A DNA stretch of 64,000 nt from Microtetraspora sp. NBRC 13810 (GCF_030268685.1 NZ_BSRQ01000017.1:62001-126000); one strand, 5' to 3'. Counted from the first letter of the stretch, positions 27,310-36,688 are shown. The notes: generated by a model from the sequence alone, not told the origin. Made by a program: numbers and translations.

Positions 27310-28172
27310 GTGCGCTTCCTTCCTATCGACGAGAGAACCAACAGCAGTGCCCAGGTCAGCAGGAGGCTGAGCACCGACACCGACACCGAGAGCTGCGCGT
27401 CGGAGCCGGAGATCGTCACGATCCAGACCGAGAACGGCCCGAAGCCGAGGAGCCTCGCGATCGTGTACTCGCCGAGCACCAGGGCGAGCGTCAGGAACGA
27501 CGCGCCGGCCAGCGCGGAACGCAGGTTCGGGATGATCACCATGAACATCACCCGGGGCCAGGACGCGCCCAGGTTCCGCGCCGCCTCCACCACCGTGCGC
27601 ACGTCCAGGGCGCCGAGCCCCGCGTCCAGCGCCCGGTAGACGAACGGCAGCGCCAGCACCACGTAGGCGAGCGCCAGCACGACGGGGAAGTCCGGGTTCT
27701 GGATCGCGATCAGCGTCGCCCAGAACGGCGTGCTGGCCAGATGGTCGGGCCCCCAGCGCAGCACCGTGCTGATCCCGGCCACGAACGTGATCGGCGGCAC
27801 GATCAGCGGCAGCGTGCAGATCACCTCCAGCACGGGCCGCAGCCGCGCCGCGCCGAGCCGTACGGCGAGCGCGGCCGGCAGGGTGATCAGCAGCACCACC
27901 ACGATCGTCGTCGTGGCCAGCGCCAGCGAGAGCAGCAGGCTCCGCGTGAAGCCGTCGGCGGAGAAGATCTCCAGGTAGGCGGCGAGGGAGAAGCCCTGGC
28001 CGGGCACGTCCACGCTGAACCAGAACGACGCGGCCAGCGGGATCAGGAAGTAGGCCGCCGCGACGACCAGCACGAGGCCGCGCCACGGCCGGCGGCGGCC
28101 CGTGGACCCGCGGCGCGGGGGAGCGGCGGAGGGGGCGGCCACCGGGGCCGCCGCGGGGGTCACTGCAGCCAT
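27306..28172 (-). CDS. ABC importer permease 2
   Basis: A 288-residue inner-membrane permease of the BPD-type (type I importer) with an N-terminal Pro/Arg-rich tail and about six transmembrane helices. The EAA loop that docks on the ATPase appears as VVEAARNLGASWPRVMFMVIIPNL. Start ATG 28172 overlaps the upstream permease by 13 bases; its stop overlaps the ATPase start. This overlap chain makes a single translationally coupled operon. Confidence 0.92.
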   Translation of the reverse strand: MAAVTPAAAPVAAPSAAPPRRGSTGRRRPWRGLVLVVAAAYFLIPLAASFWFSVDVPGQGFSLAAYLEIFSADGFTRSLLLSLALATTTIVVVLLITLPAALAVRLGAARLRPVLEVICTLPLIVPPITFVAGISTVLRWGPDHLASTPFWATLIAIQNPDFPVVLALAYVVLALPFVYRALDAGLGALDVRTVVEAARNLGASWPRVMFMVIIPNLRSALAGASFLTLALVLGEYTIARLLGFGPFSVWIVTISGSDAQLSVSVSVLSLLLTWALLLVLSSIGRKRT

Positions 28173-29053
28173 CGGGAGCTCCTCCGCTGCATGGGCAGGT
28201 AGATCGCCATCACCAGGCCGGCCACCACGATCATGTCCAGGCTGAGCGCCAGCGCGATCCCCTCGTGCCCGACCAGCACGTTGCCGCCGAGCGCGTCGGC
28301 GATCTGCAGGGTGATCAGGGGGACGACGGTGCCGACCATCGCCGCCGCGGTCGCGTAGGCCGCGAACGCGCCGCCGAACAGCAGCACCACCCCGCCGAGC
28401 AGCGCGGGGGCCAGCACGGGGATGCCCACGTGCCGCCAGTACTGCCAGGTCGTGGCGCCGGAGTTCTGCGCGGCCTCACGCCAGTTCGGGCGCAGGCCGT
28501 CCAGCGCGGGCACCACCACGAGCACCATCAGCGGGATCGAGAAGTACAGGTAGACCAGGGCCAGGCCCCAGAAGTTGTAGAGGCTCCAGCCGATCGAGTC
28601 CAGGCCGAGGACCCGGGTGAGCACGCCGGAGTTGCCGAGCGTGGCGATCCAGGCGAAGGCCAGCGGGACGCCGCCGAAGTTCGCCAGCACCCCGGAGGCG
28701 GTCAGCACAACCTCGCGCAGCGCGGTGAACCTGGAGGTGACCACGGCCTGGGCGACGAACGTGCCCAGCACCGCGCCCGCGACGGCCACCACGGCGGACA
28801 GCTCGACGCTGCTGCGCAGGGCGTGCAGGTAGGGGCCGGTCAGGGTCTCGGTGAGGTTCTCGGTGCTCGGGGAGCCGTCCACGGTGAACGCGCCGATCAG
28901 CATGGCGATCGCCGGGATGCCGAACGCCACCCCCACGAAGACCAGCAGCGGCAGCGCCGCCGTCCACGCGCGCCTGCCCGCGGTCCGGCCCCTGGCGGGC
29001 CTCGCCGCACGGGTACGGCCGGCGGTGGCCGTACCCGGGTCGATCGTCGTCAC
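28160..29053 (-). CDS. ABC importer permease 1
   Basis: A 297-residue permease with an Arg/Ala-rich N-terminus and about six transmembrane helices. The EAA docking loop reads REAAQNSGATTWQYWRHVGI. Start is GTG 29053, four bases after the stop of the binding-protein gene. Together with permease 2 it forms the heterodimeric membrane pore. The order binding protein-permease-permease-ATPase matches PhnS-type and Fbp-type importers. Confidence 0.92.
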   Translation of the reverse strand: MTTIDPGTATAGRTRAARPARGRTAGRRAWTAALPLLVFVGVAFGIPAIAMLIGAFTVDGSPSTENLTETLTGPYLHALRSSVELSAVVAVAGAVLGTFVAQAVVTSRFTALREVVLTASGVLANFGGVPLAFAWIATLGNSGVLTRVLGLDSIGWSLYNFWGLALVYLYFSIPLMVLVVVPALDGLRPNWREAAQNSGATTWQYWRHVGIPVLAPALLGGVVLLFGGAFAAYATAAAMVGTVVPLITLQIADALGGNVLVGHEGIALALSLDMIVVAGLVMAIYLPMQRRSSRWLQ

Positions 29054-29057
29054 GATG

Positions 29058-30206
29058 TCAGCCGGAGACCGCTGCGGCCCAGCCCGCGGCCACCGTCTCC
29101 TGGGCCTTCGTGGTCTGCGCCTCGGTCGGGAACGACGGCTCGGCCTCCACCTTGGGCAGCTTCTCGGCGAGCGCGGCGTCCACGGTGCCGTCGGCCTGCA
29201 TCGCCGGCAGCAGCACCGGGCGGGCGTACCCCTTCAGCCACAGGTTCTGGCCCTCGGGGCTGTAGAGGAACTCCATCCACAGCCGCGCGGCGGCCGGGTG
29301 CGGGGCGTCCTTGTTGATGGCCTGCGCGTAGAACTGCGTGTAGACGCCGTCGCTCGGCACCGCCACCTGGAAGTTCACGCCCTTGGCCTTGAACTGGTCG
29401 GCGTACTTCGCGTTGAGGTAGTCCCAGTCCAGGGTGATCGGGGTCTCGCCCTTCTCGACCGTCGCGGGGGTGGCCTCGACCGGGTTGAAGTTGCCGGCGT
29501 CCTTCAGCTTCTTGAAGAAGTCGATGCCGGGCTGGATGTCGTCGAAGGAGCCGCCGTTGGCGAGGGAGGCGGCGTAGACCGCGGCGAACGCGGCGCCGGC
29601 CTTGGTCGGGTTGCCGTTCAGCGCGACCTTGCCCTTGTACTCCGGCTTGAGCAGGTCGGCGAAGGTGGTCGGGCAGGTGGGGATCTTCCCGGCGTCGCAC
29701 CCGATGGAGACGTAGCCTCCGTAGTCGTTGAACCAGAGGCCGTTCGGGTCCTTCTGGGCGTCCGGGATCTTGTCCCAGGTCTGCACCTTGTAGGGCGCGA
29801 AGAGCCCCTCGGCGGCGCCGCTCAGCGCGAAGGACTGGCCGAGGTCGAGCACGTCGGGGGCGCGGTCCTGGCCCTTGCGGGTCTTCACCGCGTTGATCTC
29901 GTCGGCGCTGGCCGCGTTCGGGTCCTCGCTCTCGATCTCGATGCCGTACTTCGTCTTGAAGGCTGCGATGACCTCACCGTAGTTGGCCCAGTCCGGGGGC
30001 AGCGCGATGACGTGCAGCTTGCCCTCCTTCTTGGCCGCCTCGACCAGCTTGTCCAGCCCGCCGAAGTCCTGGGCGGAGGACGCGGTGCGCGCGTTCACGC
30101 CGCCCGCGGCGGTCGTGGTCGCGGTTTCCGGTGCCGCGCCACAGGCCGCAGCGGCCATCAGCAGGAAGGCGGCGATGCCCGCCACGCGGACACGGTTAGT
30201 GATCAC
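29058..30206 (-). CDS. ABC importer solute-binding lipoprotein
   Basis: The 382-residue protein starts with a lipoprotein signal (lipobox AAAAC, Cys22), so it is tethered to the outer face of the membrane. The mature part is a family 1/SBP_bac_6-type binding protein: KLVEAAKKEGKLHVIALPPD, DVLDLGQSFALSG and TPITLDWDYLNAKYADQF. Such proteins bind iron, spermidine/putrescine, thiamine or 2-aminoethylphosphonate. A UTRA-domain GntR regulator lies opposite, which favours a small organic or phosphonate substrate; this is inference. First gene of the four-gene operon. Confidence 0.92.
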   Translation of the reverse strand: MITNRVRVAGIAAFLLMAAAACGAAPETATTTAAGGVNARTASSAQDFGGLDKLVEAAKKEGKLHVIALPPDWANYGEVIAAFKTKYGIEIESEDPNAASADEINAVKTRKGQDRAPDVLDLGQSFALSGAAEGLFAPYKVQTWDKIPDAQKDPNGLWFNDYGGYVSIGCDAGKIPTCPTTFADLLKPEYKGKVALNGNPTKAGAAFAAVYAASLANGGSFDDIQPGIDFFKKLKDAGNFNPVEATPATVEKGETPITLDWDYLNAKYADQFKAKGVNFQVAVPSDGVYTQFYAQAINKDAPHPAAARLWMEFLYSPEGQNLWLKGYARPVLLPAMQADGTVDAALAEKLPKVEAEPSFPTEAQTTKAQETVAAGWAAAVSG

Positions 30207-30299
30207 AGGGGTCTCCCAGACAGGCCGTCAGGCATTTGTTGCGCGACAGGACAAAACTTGTGCGAACAAGCTAACGGCGTCAGATCAGGTAATCAGTGG

Positions 30300-30314
30300 C
30301 CGTTCCGTGAACGG
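30300..30314. promoter_or_regulatory. inverted repeat, candidate operator for GntR/UTRA regulator
   Basis: CCGTTCCGTGAACGG has perfect 6-bp arms with a 3-base centre. It lies in the divergent gap between the importer operon and the gntR-type gene. A second, shorter palindrome (CTTGT-N4-ACAAG) lies about 40 bases toward the importer. Position and symmetry suit a GntR dimer. Confidence 0.4.
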
Positions 30315-30434
30315 TCGTCATCTAACGGGATAACGTGTGACCTGCGGGTTCGCCGATCGATCATGCTTGATGGCAGTCATCTCTTCGGTCAGGGCGTGTC
30401 TCCCGGCTGTGCGCAGCCGGGCGAGGGGGGAACC

Positions 30435-31184
30435 ATGCCGGCGCGGTACGAGCAGATCGCGGCAGAGTTGCGCGAGGCCATCCTCGGGGGGACCTATCCG
30501 GTGGGATCGCACCTGCCCTCGGAGGCCGCGCTCGCCGCCCGCCACTCCGCCGCCCGCGGCACCGTGCGCCAGGCGGTCGCCCTGCTCGCCAGCGAGGGAC
30601 TCGTCGGCTCCCGGCAGGGCGCTCGCCGCGTCGTGCTCCGCGGCGAACGCGACCAGCTCTTCGGCGAGCCGTACGACTTCGCGCGGTGGGCCGGGGCGCT
30701 CGGGCACCGGGCCGGCGGGGAGGTGATCGGGCGGCGGCGCAGGAAGGCGTCGGCCACCGAGGCCGTGCGGCTCGCGGTCTGCGCGGGTGAGGAGGTGCTG
30801 TCCATGCTGCGGCTGCGCACCCTGGACGGCGTGCCGGTGCTGGTCGAGCGGGCCGTCTACGCGAGCTGGGTCGTCCCCGCCGTCGAGGTACTGGAACCCG
30901 GGTGCGAGTCGGTCGTCGGCGCGTTGGGCGAGACGGCCGGGCTGGCCTTCCGGCACGGCGAGCACCTGATCGACGCGGTCGCCGCGGGGGTGCAGGAGGC
31001 CCGGCTGCTCGCCGTACGGCGGGGCAGCCCGCTGCTGCGCAGGCGGCGGCTCACCAGCACCGCGGAAGGGCGGCCCGTGGAGTGGTCCGACGACCGCTAC
31101 CGGGCGGGCAGCGTCGTCTTCGCGACCCGGAGCCCGGGCGGCGTGAACCCGTCCCTGGCTGGACAGGACGGCGACTTGCGGTAG
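30435..31184 (+). CDS. GntR family regulator with UTRA domain
   Basis: A 249-residue regulator of the HutC/FarR branch. The winged HTH is residues about 1-70 (RYEQIAAELREAILGGTYPV, LPSEAALAARHSAARGTVRQ, LLASEGLV). The UTRA ligand-binding domain spans about 85-235. GAGGGGGG precedes ATG 30435. It is divergent from the ABC importer operon and should repress it until its small-molecule ligand binds; UTRA domains bind sugars, amino-acid derivatives or phosphonates. Confidence 0.92.
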   Translation: MPARYEQIAAELREAILGGTYPVGSHLPSEAALAARHSAARGTVRQAVALLASEGLVGSRQGARRVVLRGERDQLFGEPYDFARWAGALGHRAGGEVIGRRRRKASATEAVRLAVCAGEEVLSMLRLRTLDGVPVLVERAVYASWVVPAVEVLEPGCESVVGALGETAGLAFRHGEHLIDAVAAGVQEARLLAVRRGSPLLRRRRLTSTAEGRPVEWSDDRYRAGSVVFATRSPGGVNPSLAGQDGDLR

Positions 31185-31194
31185 GCTGACTGGA

Positions 31195-31206
31195 GAACAT
31201 ATGTTC
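31195..31206. promoter_or_regulatory. LexA SOS box upstream of DUF6504-dnaE2
   Basis: GAACATATGTTC is a perfect GAAC-N4-GTTC palindrome, the core of the actinobacterial LexA box, and continues as GTTCGA on the right half. It lies 70 bases before the TTG start of the DUF6504 gene, which is coupled to dnaE2, a known SOS gene in actinobacteria. Confidence 0.85.
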
Positions 31207-31275
31207 GAGACAGCACCCGTCTTCCCCCGGGTGGCTCACGTGTAGGACAGCCGGAGCCCCAGGGAGAAGACCGCT

Positions 31276-31542
31276 TTGAGCAGACTCTACGGCGACCCCA
31301 TCGAGGTCTGGACCAAAGACGGGGAGCCCAGCCAATTCGTCTGGCGCGATCGCCTCTACGCCGTGCGCCAGGTGCTCGACCACTGGGTGGTCGCCCGGGA
31401 GTGGTGGAAGACCTCCGAGACCGATCCGGGCGAGCGCAGGTTCTGGCGGGTCGAGGCCACCCCCGGCGGCACGCCCGGCACCTACGAGCTGCGGTTCGAC
31501 ACCGCCAGCGGCGGATGGCTGCTGCTGAGGGCGTGGGACTGA
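31276..31542 (+). CDS. DUF6504 family protein coupled to dnaE2
   Basis: An 88-residue basic/aromatic-rich protein (LYGDPIEVWTKDGEPSQFVW at the N-terminus, several Trp and Arg). This small family is recalled as DUF6504 and is found beside translesion polymerase genes in actinobacteria. Start is TTG 31276 with GGGAGAAG about 7 bases upstream. Its TGA overlaps the dnaE2 ATG (TGATG), so the two are made together under LexA control. Its role in mutagenesis is not known to me; it may help assemble the translesion complex. Confidence 0.82.
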   Translation: MSRLYGDPIEVWTKDGEPSQFVWRDRLYAVRQVLDHWVVAREWWKTSETDPGERRFWRVEATPGGTPGTYELRFDTASGGWLLLRAWD

Positions 31543-34500
31543 TGTTCGCCCACCTGCACGTCGCCTCGGCCTACTCGCTCCGCTACGGCACCGCCTTCCC
31601 CGGGGCGCTCGCCCGGCGCGCGGCGGAACACGGGATGGACATCCTCGCCCTGACCGACCGCGACGGCCTCTACGGCGTGATCAAACACGCCCAGGCGTGC
31701 CTGGAGGCCGGGATCTCCCCGGTCGTCGGGGCCGACCTGACCCTGTCCGTCTCCGGGGCCGGGCCCGTCTCCGGCGCGGACGCCCGGCGGGAGCATCGGG
31801 TGACCGTGCTGGCCCGCGGCGGCGACGGCTGGCCGCTCCTCGCCCGGCTGGTCACCGCCGCGCACCACGCGGGGGAGCGGGGCGAGCCCCGGGTCACCCG
31901 CGAGCTGGTCGGGCGACACGCCGAAGGGCTCGTCGTGCTCCTCGGCCCCGCCTCCGACGTCGGCCGCGCCGTGGCCGCGCGCCGCGACGAGCAGGCCGAG
32001 GCGCTGCTGCGGGAGTGGCGCGCGGCGGCCCCCCACCTCGCCGTCGAGGTCGTCGACCAGTACGGCCACCGCGAGGGGAACACCGCGGCCCGCATGCTCG
32101 CCCTGGCCGACCGGACCGGTGTGCCCGCCGTGCTGACCAACGCCGCGCGCCACCTCGACCCGGCCGACTACCAGGTCGGCGACGTGCTCGACGCCGCCCG
32201 CAAGCTGGTCCCGCTGCACCCCCGCCACCTGGAGCACTCCACCTCGCACGCCTACCTCAAGAGCCACAAGGAGATGGCCCAGGTCGCGGTGCGGATCTGC
32301 GGCGGCGACACGCGGCGGGCCGGCCGCCTGCTCTCCGTGACCAGGGACACCGCCGAGCGTTGCGCGCTCTCCCCGCTGGAGCTGCTGGCGCTGCGGAACG
32401 ACCCGCCCCGGCTGCACCTGCCCGAGATCGGCAAGGACCCGGTCCCGCTGCTGCGCAACCGTTGCGCCGACGGCCTGTACGCCCGCGGGCTGGAGCGTTC
32501 CAAAGGCGTCCGCGAGCGGCTCTCCGCCGAGCTGGACATCATCGAGCGCAAGCGGCTGTCCGGATACTTCGTCGCGGTGGCCGGGATCACCGACCTGATC
32601 CGCGGGATGGACGTGCGCTGCGCGATCCGCGGCTCCGGCGCGGGCAGCCTGGTCAACTACCTGATCGGCATCGGCGAGGTGAACCCGCTGGACCACGGCC
32701 TGCTCATGGAGCGTTTCCTGTCCGAGGGCCGGGTCGGGCTGCCCGACATCGACATCGACGTGGAGTCCGCCCGCCGCCTCGACTGCTACCGGGCGATCCA
32801 CGAGCACTACGGCGAAGACCGCGTCGCCTGCGTGTCGATGATGGAGACCTACCGCGCGCGCAGCGCGATCAGGGACGTCGGCGCGGCCATGGGGCTGCCG
32901 CCGCACGAGACCGACGTGATCGCCAAGGCGTTCCCGCACATCAGGGCCCGCCAGATCCGCGCCGCCCTGTCCGACCTGCCGGAGCTGCGCGGCAGCGGGC
33001 TGAGCGACCGCGTGCTGGAGACGGTGTTCCGGCTGGCCGAGCGGCTCGACGGGCTGCCCAGGCACATCGCCCTGCACCCGTGCGGCGTGCTGATCGGCAA
33101 CGCCGGGCTGCGTGACCGCACCCCGGTCGAGCGCAGCCTGCTGGACTTCCCGATGTCGCAGTTCGACAAGGACGACGTGGAGGAGGCCGGGCTGCTGAAG
33201 CTCGACGTGCTGGGCGTGCGCATGCAGTCGGCGCTGGCCTACGCGCTCGCCGAGGTGAAGCGGGTGGACGGCGCCGGCATCGACCTCGACGCCGTCCCGC
33301 ACGACGACCCGGCCACCTACGACCTGATCTGCGCGGCCCGCACCCTGGGCTGCTTCCAGATCGAGTCGCCGGGCCAGCGCGACCTCGTCGCCAAGGTGGA
33401 ACCGCGCACGATGCACGACCTGATCGTGGACATCTCGCTGTTCCGCCCCGGGCCGGTCAACTCCGACATGGTCACCCCCTACCTGGAGAGCAGGCAGGGC
33501 TGGCGGCCGGTCCTCTTCCCGCACGACGACCTGCGCGACATCCTCGCCGAGACGAACGGCGTGGTCATCTTCCACGAACAGATCCTGCGGATCGTGCACG
33601 CCATGACCGGCTGCGGCCTGTCCGAGGCGGAGCGGGTCCGCCGCACCCTGGACACCCCCGAGGGCAGGGAGAAGGTCCGGGCCTGGTGGGAGCACATGGT
33701 GCGGCCGGAGTACGACAAGGAGGCGGTCGAGCGGTCCTGGCACGTGCTCGACGCGTTCGGCGCCTTCGGGTTCTGCAAGGCGCACGCCGCCGCGTTCGCG
33801 CTGCCCACCTACCAGTCGGCCTGGCTGAAACGGCACCACACGGCGGCGTTCTTCGCCGGCGTGCTCACCCACGAGCCCGGGATGTACCCGCCGAGGGTGA
33901 TCCTCGACGAGGCCCGCCAGTGCGGCGTGACCGTCCTCCCGCTGGACGTCAACCGCTCCGGCGGGCACTGGCAGGTGGAACGCGTCGGCCCCCGGGCGGA
34001 TCCGCCCGCGGACGGGGAGGTGGCCGTCGGGGAGATCGGCCTGGGGTACGGCCTGCGGGTGCCGTTCTCGGCGGTCAAGGGGATCAGCGAGGCGGAGGTG
34101 GACCGCATCGTCGCGGGCCGGCCGTACACGTCGCTGGCCGACTTCTGGGACCGGGCCCGCCCGTCACGCCCGATCGCCGAGCGGATCGTCCAGGTCGGCG
34201 GGCTGGACGAGGTGCACGGCCTCGCCCCGGGAGCGGGTCCCCGCTGGCGTCCCGGCGAGCTGACCAGGCGCGACCTGATCGCCCAGGTCGGCGTCATCGA
34301 CCGGGCCTCCCGTGTCGCCACCACCCGCGCGCCTTCGGCCGCGAGCACGGCGGTGCAGATGCCGCTGGGCTTCACCGAGCGGGTCGCGCCGGGAGAACTC
34401 CCCGAGATGACGGAGAGCGAGATGGTGGAGGCGGAGCTGGACATCCTCGGCATGGACGTCAGCAAGCACGTGATCGGCTTCCACGACGAGCTGCTCGACG

Positions 34501-35036
34501 CGATCGGCGTGGTGCGCTCCGCGAACCTGCTGGCCCAGCGCAACGGCGCGGAGATCCTGGTCGCCGGGGTCAAGGTGAGCACGCAGACCCCGGCCATCCG
34601 GTCCGGCCAGCGGATCATCTTCACCACGCTGGACGACTCGACCGGCCCCGTCGACCTGACGTTCTTCGAGTCGGTGCAGGGGCACTGCGCCTCGACGGTC
34701 TTCGGCTCGTGGCTGATGGTCGCCCGGGGAGTCGTCAGGCGCACCGGCGCCAGGTCGGTCACGCTGCGCGCGGTGGACTGCTGGAACCTCGCCGAGCTCG
34801 ACCGCGTCTGGCGGGAGGACGGCCTGCCCGCCGTACAGGCGCTCCTGTCCGCCACCCCGGCGTCCCGGCCCGCCTCCGGCCCGGATGTCGGCGGACGGCA
34901 GATCGAATACGCCAACGGCTACCGGCTCTCTCCCTATGCCGACATAGCCCCCGTGTCCGGATCCGCCCCGCCGCGCCGTCTCTGGCACGCCAGCCCCGGC
35001 AGCTCGGGCCCGCCCCCCACGAGAAAGTCCGCCTGA
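31542..35036 (+). CDS. dnaE2: error-prone DNA polymerase DnaE2 (ImuC)
   Basis: A 1164-residue C-family polymerase that carries out damage-induced mutagenic synthesis. The N-terminal PHP domain begins HLHVASAYSLRYGT; the palm has the catalytic aspartates D402 and D404 (PDIDID) and D555 (KLDVLG). Finger and beta-binding regions follow, and an OB fold lies near the C-terminus (PVDLTFFESVQG). The C-terminal tail is short, as in DnaE2 rather than DnaE1. ATG 31542 overlaps the DUF6504 stop. It ends 1 base from the convergent Rpn gene. The usual partner genes imuA and imuB are not adjacent here. Confidence 0.95.
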   Translation: MFAHLHVASAYSLRYGTAFPGALARRAAEHGMDILALTDRDGLYGVIKHAQACLEAGISPVVGADLTLSVSGAGPVSGADARREHRVTVLARGGDGWPLLARLVTAAHHAGERGEPRVTRELVGRHAEGLVVLLGPASDVGRAVAARRDEQAEALLREWRAAAPHLAVEVVDQYGHREGNTAARMLALADRTGVPAVLTNAARHLDPADYQVGDVLDAARKLVPLHPRHLEHSTSHAYLKSHKEMAQVAVRICGGDTRRAGRLLSVTRDTAERCALSPLELLALRNDPPRLHLPEIGKDPVPLLRNRCADGLYARGLERSKGVRERLSAELDIIERKRLSGYFVAVAGITDLIRGMDVRCAIRGSGAGSLVNYLIGIGEVNPLDHGLLMERFLSEGRVGLPDIDIDVESARRLDCYRAIHEHYGEDRVACVSMMETYRARSAIRDVGAAMGLPPHETDVIAKAFPHIRARQIRAALSDLPELRGSGLSDRVLETVFRLAERLDGLPRHIALHPCGVLIGNAGLRDRTPVERSLLDFPMSQFDKDDVEEAGLLKLDVLGVRMQSALAYALAEVKRVDGAGIDLDAVPHDDPATYDLICAARTLGCFQIESPGQRDLVAKVEPRTMHDLIVDISLFRPGPVNSDMVTPYLESRQGWRPVLFPHDDLRDILAETNGVVIFHEQILRIVHAMTGCGLSEAERVRRTLDTPEGREKVRAWWEHMVRPEYDKEAVERSWHVLDAFGAFGFCKAHAAAFALPTYQSAWLKRHHTAAFFAGVLTHEPGMYPPRVILDEARQCGVTVLPLDVNRSGGHWQVERVGPRADPPADGEVAVGEIGLGYGLRVPFSAVKGISEAEVDRIVAGRPYTSLADFWDRARPSRPIAERIVQVGGLDEVHGLAPGAGPRWRPGELTRRDLIAQVGVIDRASRVATTRAPSAASTAVQMPLGFTERVAPGELPEMTESEMVEAELDILGMDVSKHVIGFHDELLDAIGVVRSANLLAQRNGAEILVAGVKVSTQTPAIRSGQRIIFTTLDDSTGPVDLTFFESVQGHCASTVFGSWLMVARGVVRRTGARSVTLRAVDCWNLAELDRVWREDGLPAVQALLSATPASRPASGPDVGGRQIEYANGYRLSPYADIAPVSGSAPPRRLWHASPGSSGPPPTRKSA

Positions 35037-35037
35037 C

Positions 35038-35937
35038 CTAAGCGAACAGCTCGTCCGCCGTCTCCACGGTCGCGGCCCGCTGAATCCATTCCTGCAACTG
35101 CGCCAGATCGGCGCACCCGCTGATCCGCGCCCGAGCCTCCTCCGGCACCTCTATCCCCCGAGCCGAGAGGAAGAGAAGCAGCGCCTGCGCCTCACCTTCG
35201 GCCTGGCCTTCCGCCTTGCTCTCGGCGAGCTGGTCCCGGAAGAAGTTGCTTTGGTACTGGTATTCGCTTTTCAACATTTTCTCCACGTAGAGTCGCAGAT
35301 CTTCGGGAAGTTCGGGGAGGACGATGTCACAGTACATGTTCCTGAATTGATCATCCACCAGTGGGAGCGCGCTGATCATCGATTTCACGATGGTGAAACC
35401 GTCGGCCGAGGAGCCGTGGGCGCGGGCGGACAGGACGGCGAGTTCCGGGGCGCGGGCGGCGTGCTGCGGGTCCGTGATCGCGGGCATGCTCTTGGGCCCG
35501 GCGACCAGGGGTGTCAGGGTCCACCCCGGGTGGCCCATCTCGATGGCGGTCCCGCACCAGGCGGCCGTGCGGTCGTTCGTGCACACCACCAGCAGCACGG
35601 CGGGACATTCCATGGTTTTGCGCAGAGTGGCGAGATAAACCGGCCATGTCCATCTTTTGTCAGGATCGCGCTTGCGTTGTACCTCGACCACCACCGCCAG
35701 CACCGCCTTGCCGGCGGCGGAAAGCACGACGACCGCGTCCGCGCGATACTGGGTCGGCGTGACGTCGCTGAATTCCGTCGATTCGATGGTGGCTTCGTTG
35801 TGGTCGGGTACGGGGACGTGCAGCGCTTCGCGTAGCAGTTCCGTGGCCAGGGAGGGCCGGTTACGGAAAAGCTGGATCAGCGCCTCGTGTTCGTTCGAAG
35901 GCATGGGCGAGAGATTACTCACGCTTGCCATTTCCAT
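35038..35937 (-). CDS. Rpn-like PD-(D/E)XK nuclease-family protein
   Basis: A 299-residue protein of the actinobacterial Rpn/PDDEXK_4-like group. The nuclease core shows YRADAVVVL, then VVVEVQRKRD, giving the D...ExQ...K arrangement. A predicted helical/coiled tail with SKAEGQAEGEAQAL is typical of these proteins. ATG 35937 is used, with weaker in-frame alternatives at 35931 and 35904; none has a strong ribosome binding site. Relatives are often called transposases by annotation pipelines, but there are no terminal repeats here. Such genes are multicopy in actinomycetes and may act in recombination or defence. Confidence 0.8.
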   Translation of the reverse strand: MEMASVSNLSPMPSNEHEALIQLFRNRPSLATELLREALHVPVPDHNEATIESTEFSDVTPTQYRADAVVVLSAAGKAVLAVVVEVQRKRDPDKRWTWPVYLATLRKTMECPAVLLVVCTNDRTAAWCGTAIEMGHPGWTLTPLVAGPKSMPAITDPQHAARAPELAVLSARAHGSSADGFTIVKSMISALPLVDDQFRNMYCDIVLPELPEDLRLYVEKMLKSEYQYQSNFFRDQLAESKAEGQAEGEAQALLLFLSARGIEVPEEARARISGCADLAQLQEWIQRAATVETADELFA

Positions 35938-35995
35938 GGGGCGCGTTTCGAAAACTCTCTCGGGCTGTTTTTTGGGTTAATTGCCTTTTGTTCGG

Positions 35996-36688
35996 TTATT
36001 TTCCGGTGGTGAAGGCGATGGGGCGGGGGGTGGTGGTGCCGGGGCGGGCGCGGTGGGGGTGGGTGCGGAAGGTCTGGTGGCGGGTGATCTCGCGGACGGT
36101 GGCGGCGCACAGGAGGGCGGCGAGGGCCACGGCGGTCAGCTCGGCGGGGCCGAAGCCGGTGAGCTGGGGGCTGGGGCCGCGGGTGACGGGGCCGGTCAGG
36201 GGGAGGCGCAGGACCACGAGGGTGAAGGCGGCGGCGGAGCACAGCCACCACGCGGTCAGCAGGGTGAGCCAGCGCGCCCGGCGGCCGGGAGGCGGGTCGG
36301 CGCCGCGCCAGAGGTGGTCCACGATCAGCGGCGGGGCGACCAGATTGACGCCGGGGATCAGCCAGCCGGCGATCACCCGGCCGGCCACCCTGGTCTTCGG
36401 GTCGTTCGCCTGGGCGGCGCGGACCAGCCAGACGGCGTAGGCCAGGGCGACGGCGAAGGTGGCGGCGGCGGCCAGCAGCAGGAGGACGGCGAAGACCGTC
36501 GCGGCTCCGGCCACCGCCTGGGCGCCGGGGGAGTGCGGGTCGCCGTCGAGCGTGGCGATCTCCTCGGCCAGCCGCCTGCCGCGGACCGCCTCGAAGGTCA
36601 CCAGGGCGGCCATCGCCGCGAACTGCGCGGAAAGCGTCGCGTACACCGCCGCGGCGGACCTGCGGGGTGGTGGAGGGACGAAGCGCAT
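35996..36688 (-). CDS. DUF4328-like membrane protein
   Basis: A 230-residue integral membrane protein with about four hydrophobic helices. The segment GWLIPGVNLVAPPLIVDHLW is characteristic of the actinobacterial DUF4328 family. The C-terminal 30 residues are basic and Pro-rich. It stands alone between the Rpn gene and the response regulator. No function is known. Confidence 0.78.
   Translation of the reverse strand: MRFVPPPPRRSAAAVYATLSAQFAAMAALVTFEAVRGRRLAEEIATLDGDPHSPGAQAVAGAATVFAVLLLLAAAATFAVALAYAVWLVRAAQANDPKTRVAGRVIAGWLIPGVNLVAPPLIVDHLWRGADPPPGRRARWLTLLTAWWLCSAAAFTLVVLRLPLTGPVTRGPSPQLTGFGPAELTAVALAALLCAATVREITRHQTFRTHPHRARPGTTTPRPIAFTTGK

Noticed and set aside
35038-35937. Insertion sequence in the Rpn-type gene
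   Set aside because: No terminal inverted repeats or target-site duplications are visible and the protein has a PD-(D/E)XK core rather than a DDE transposase motif.
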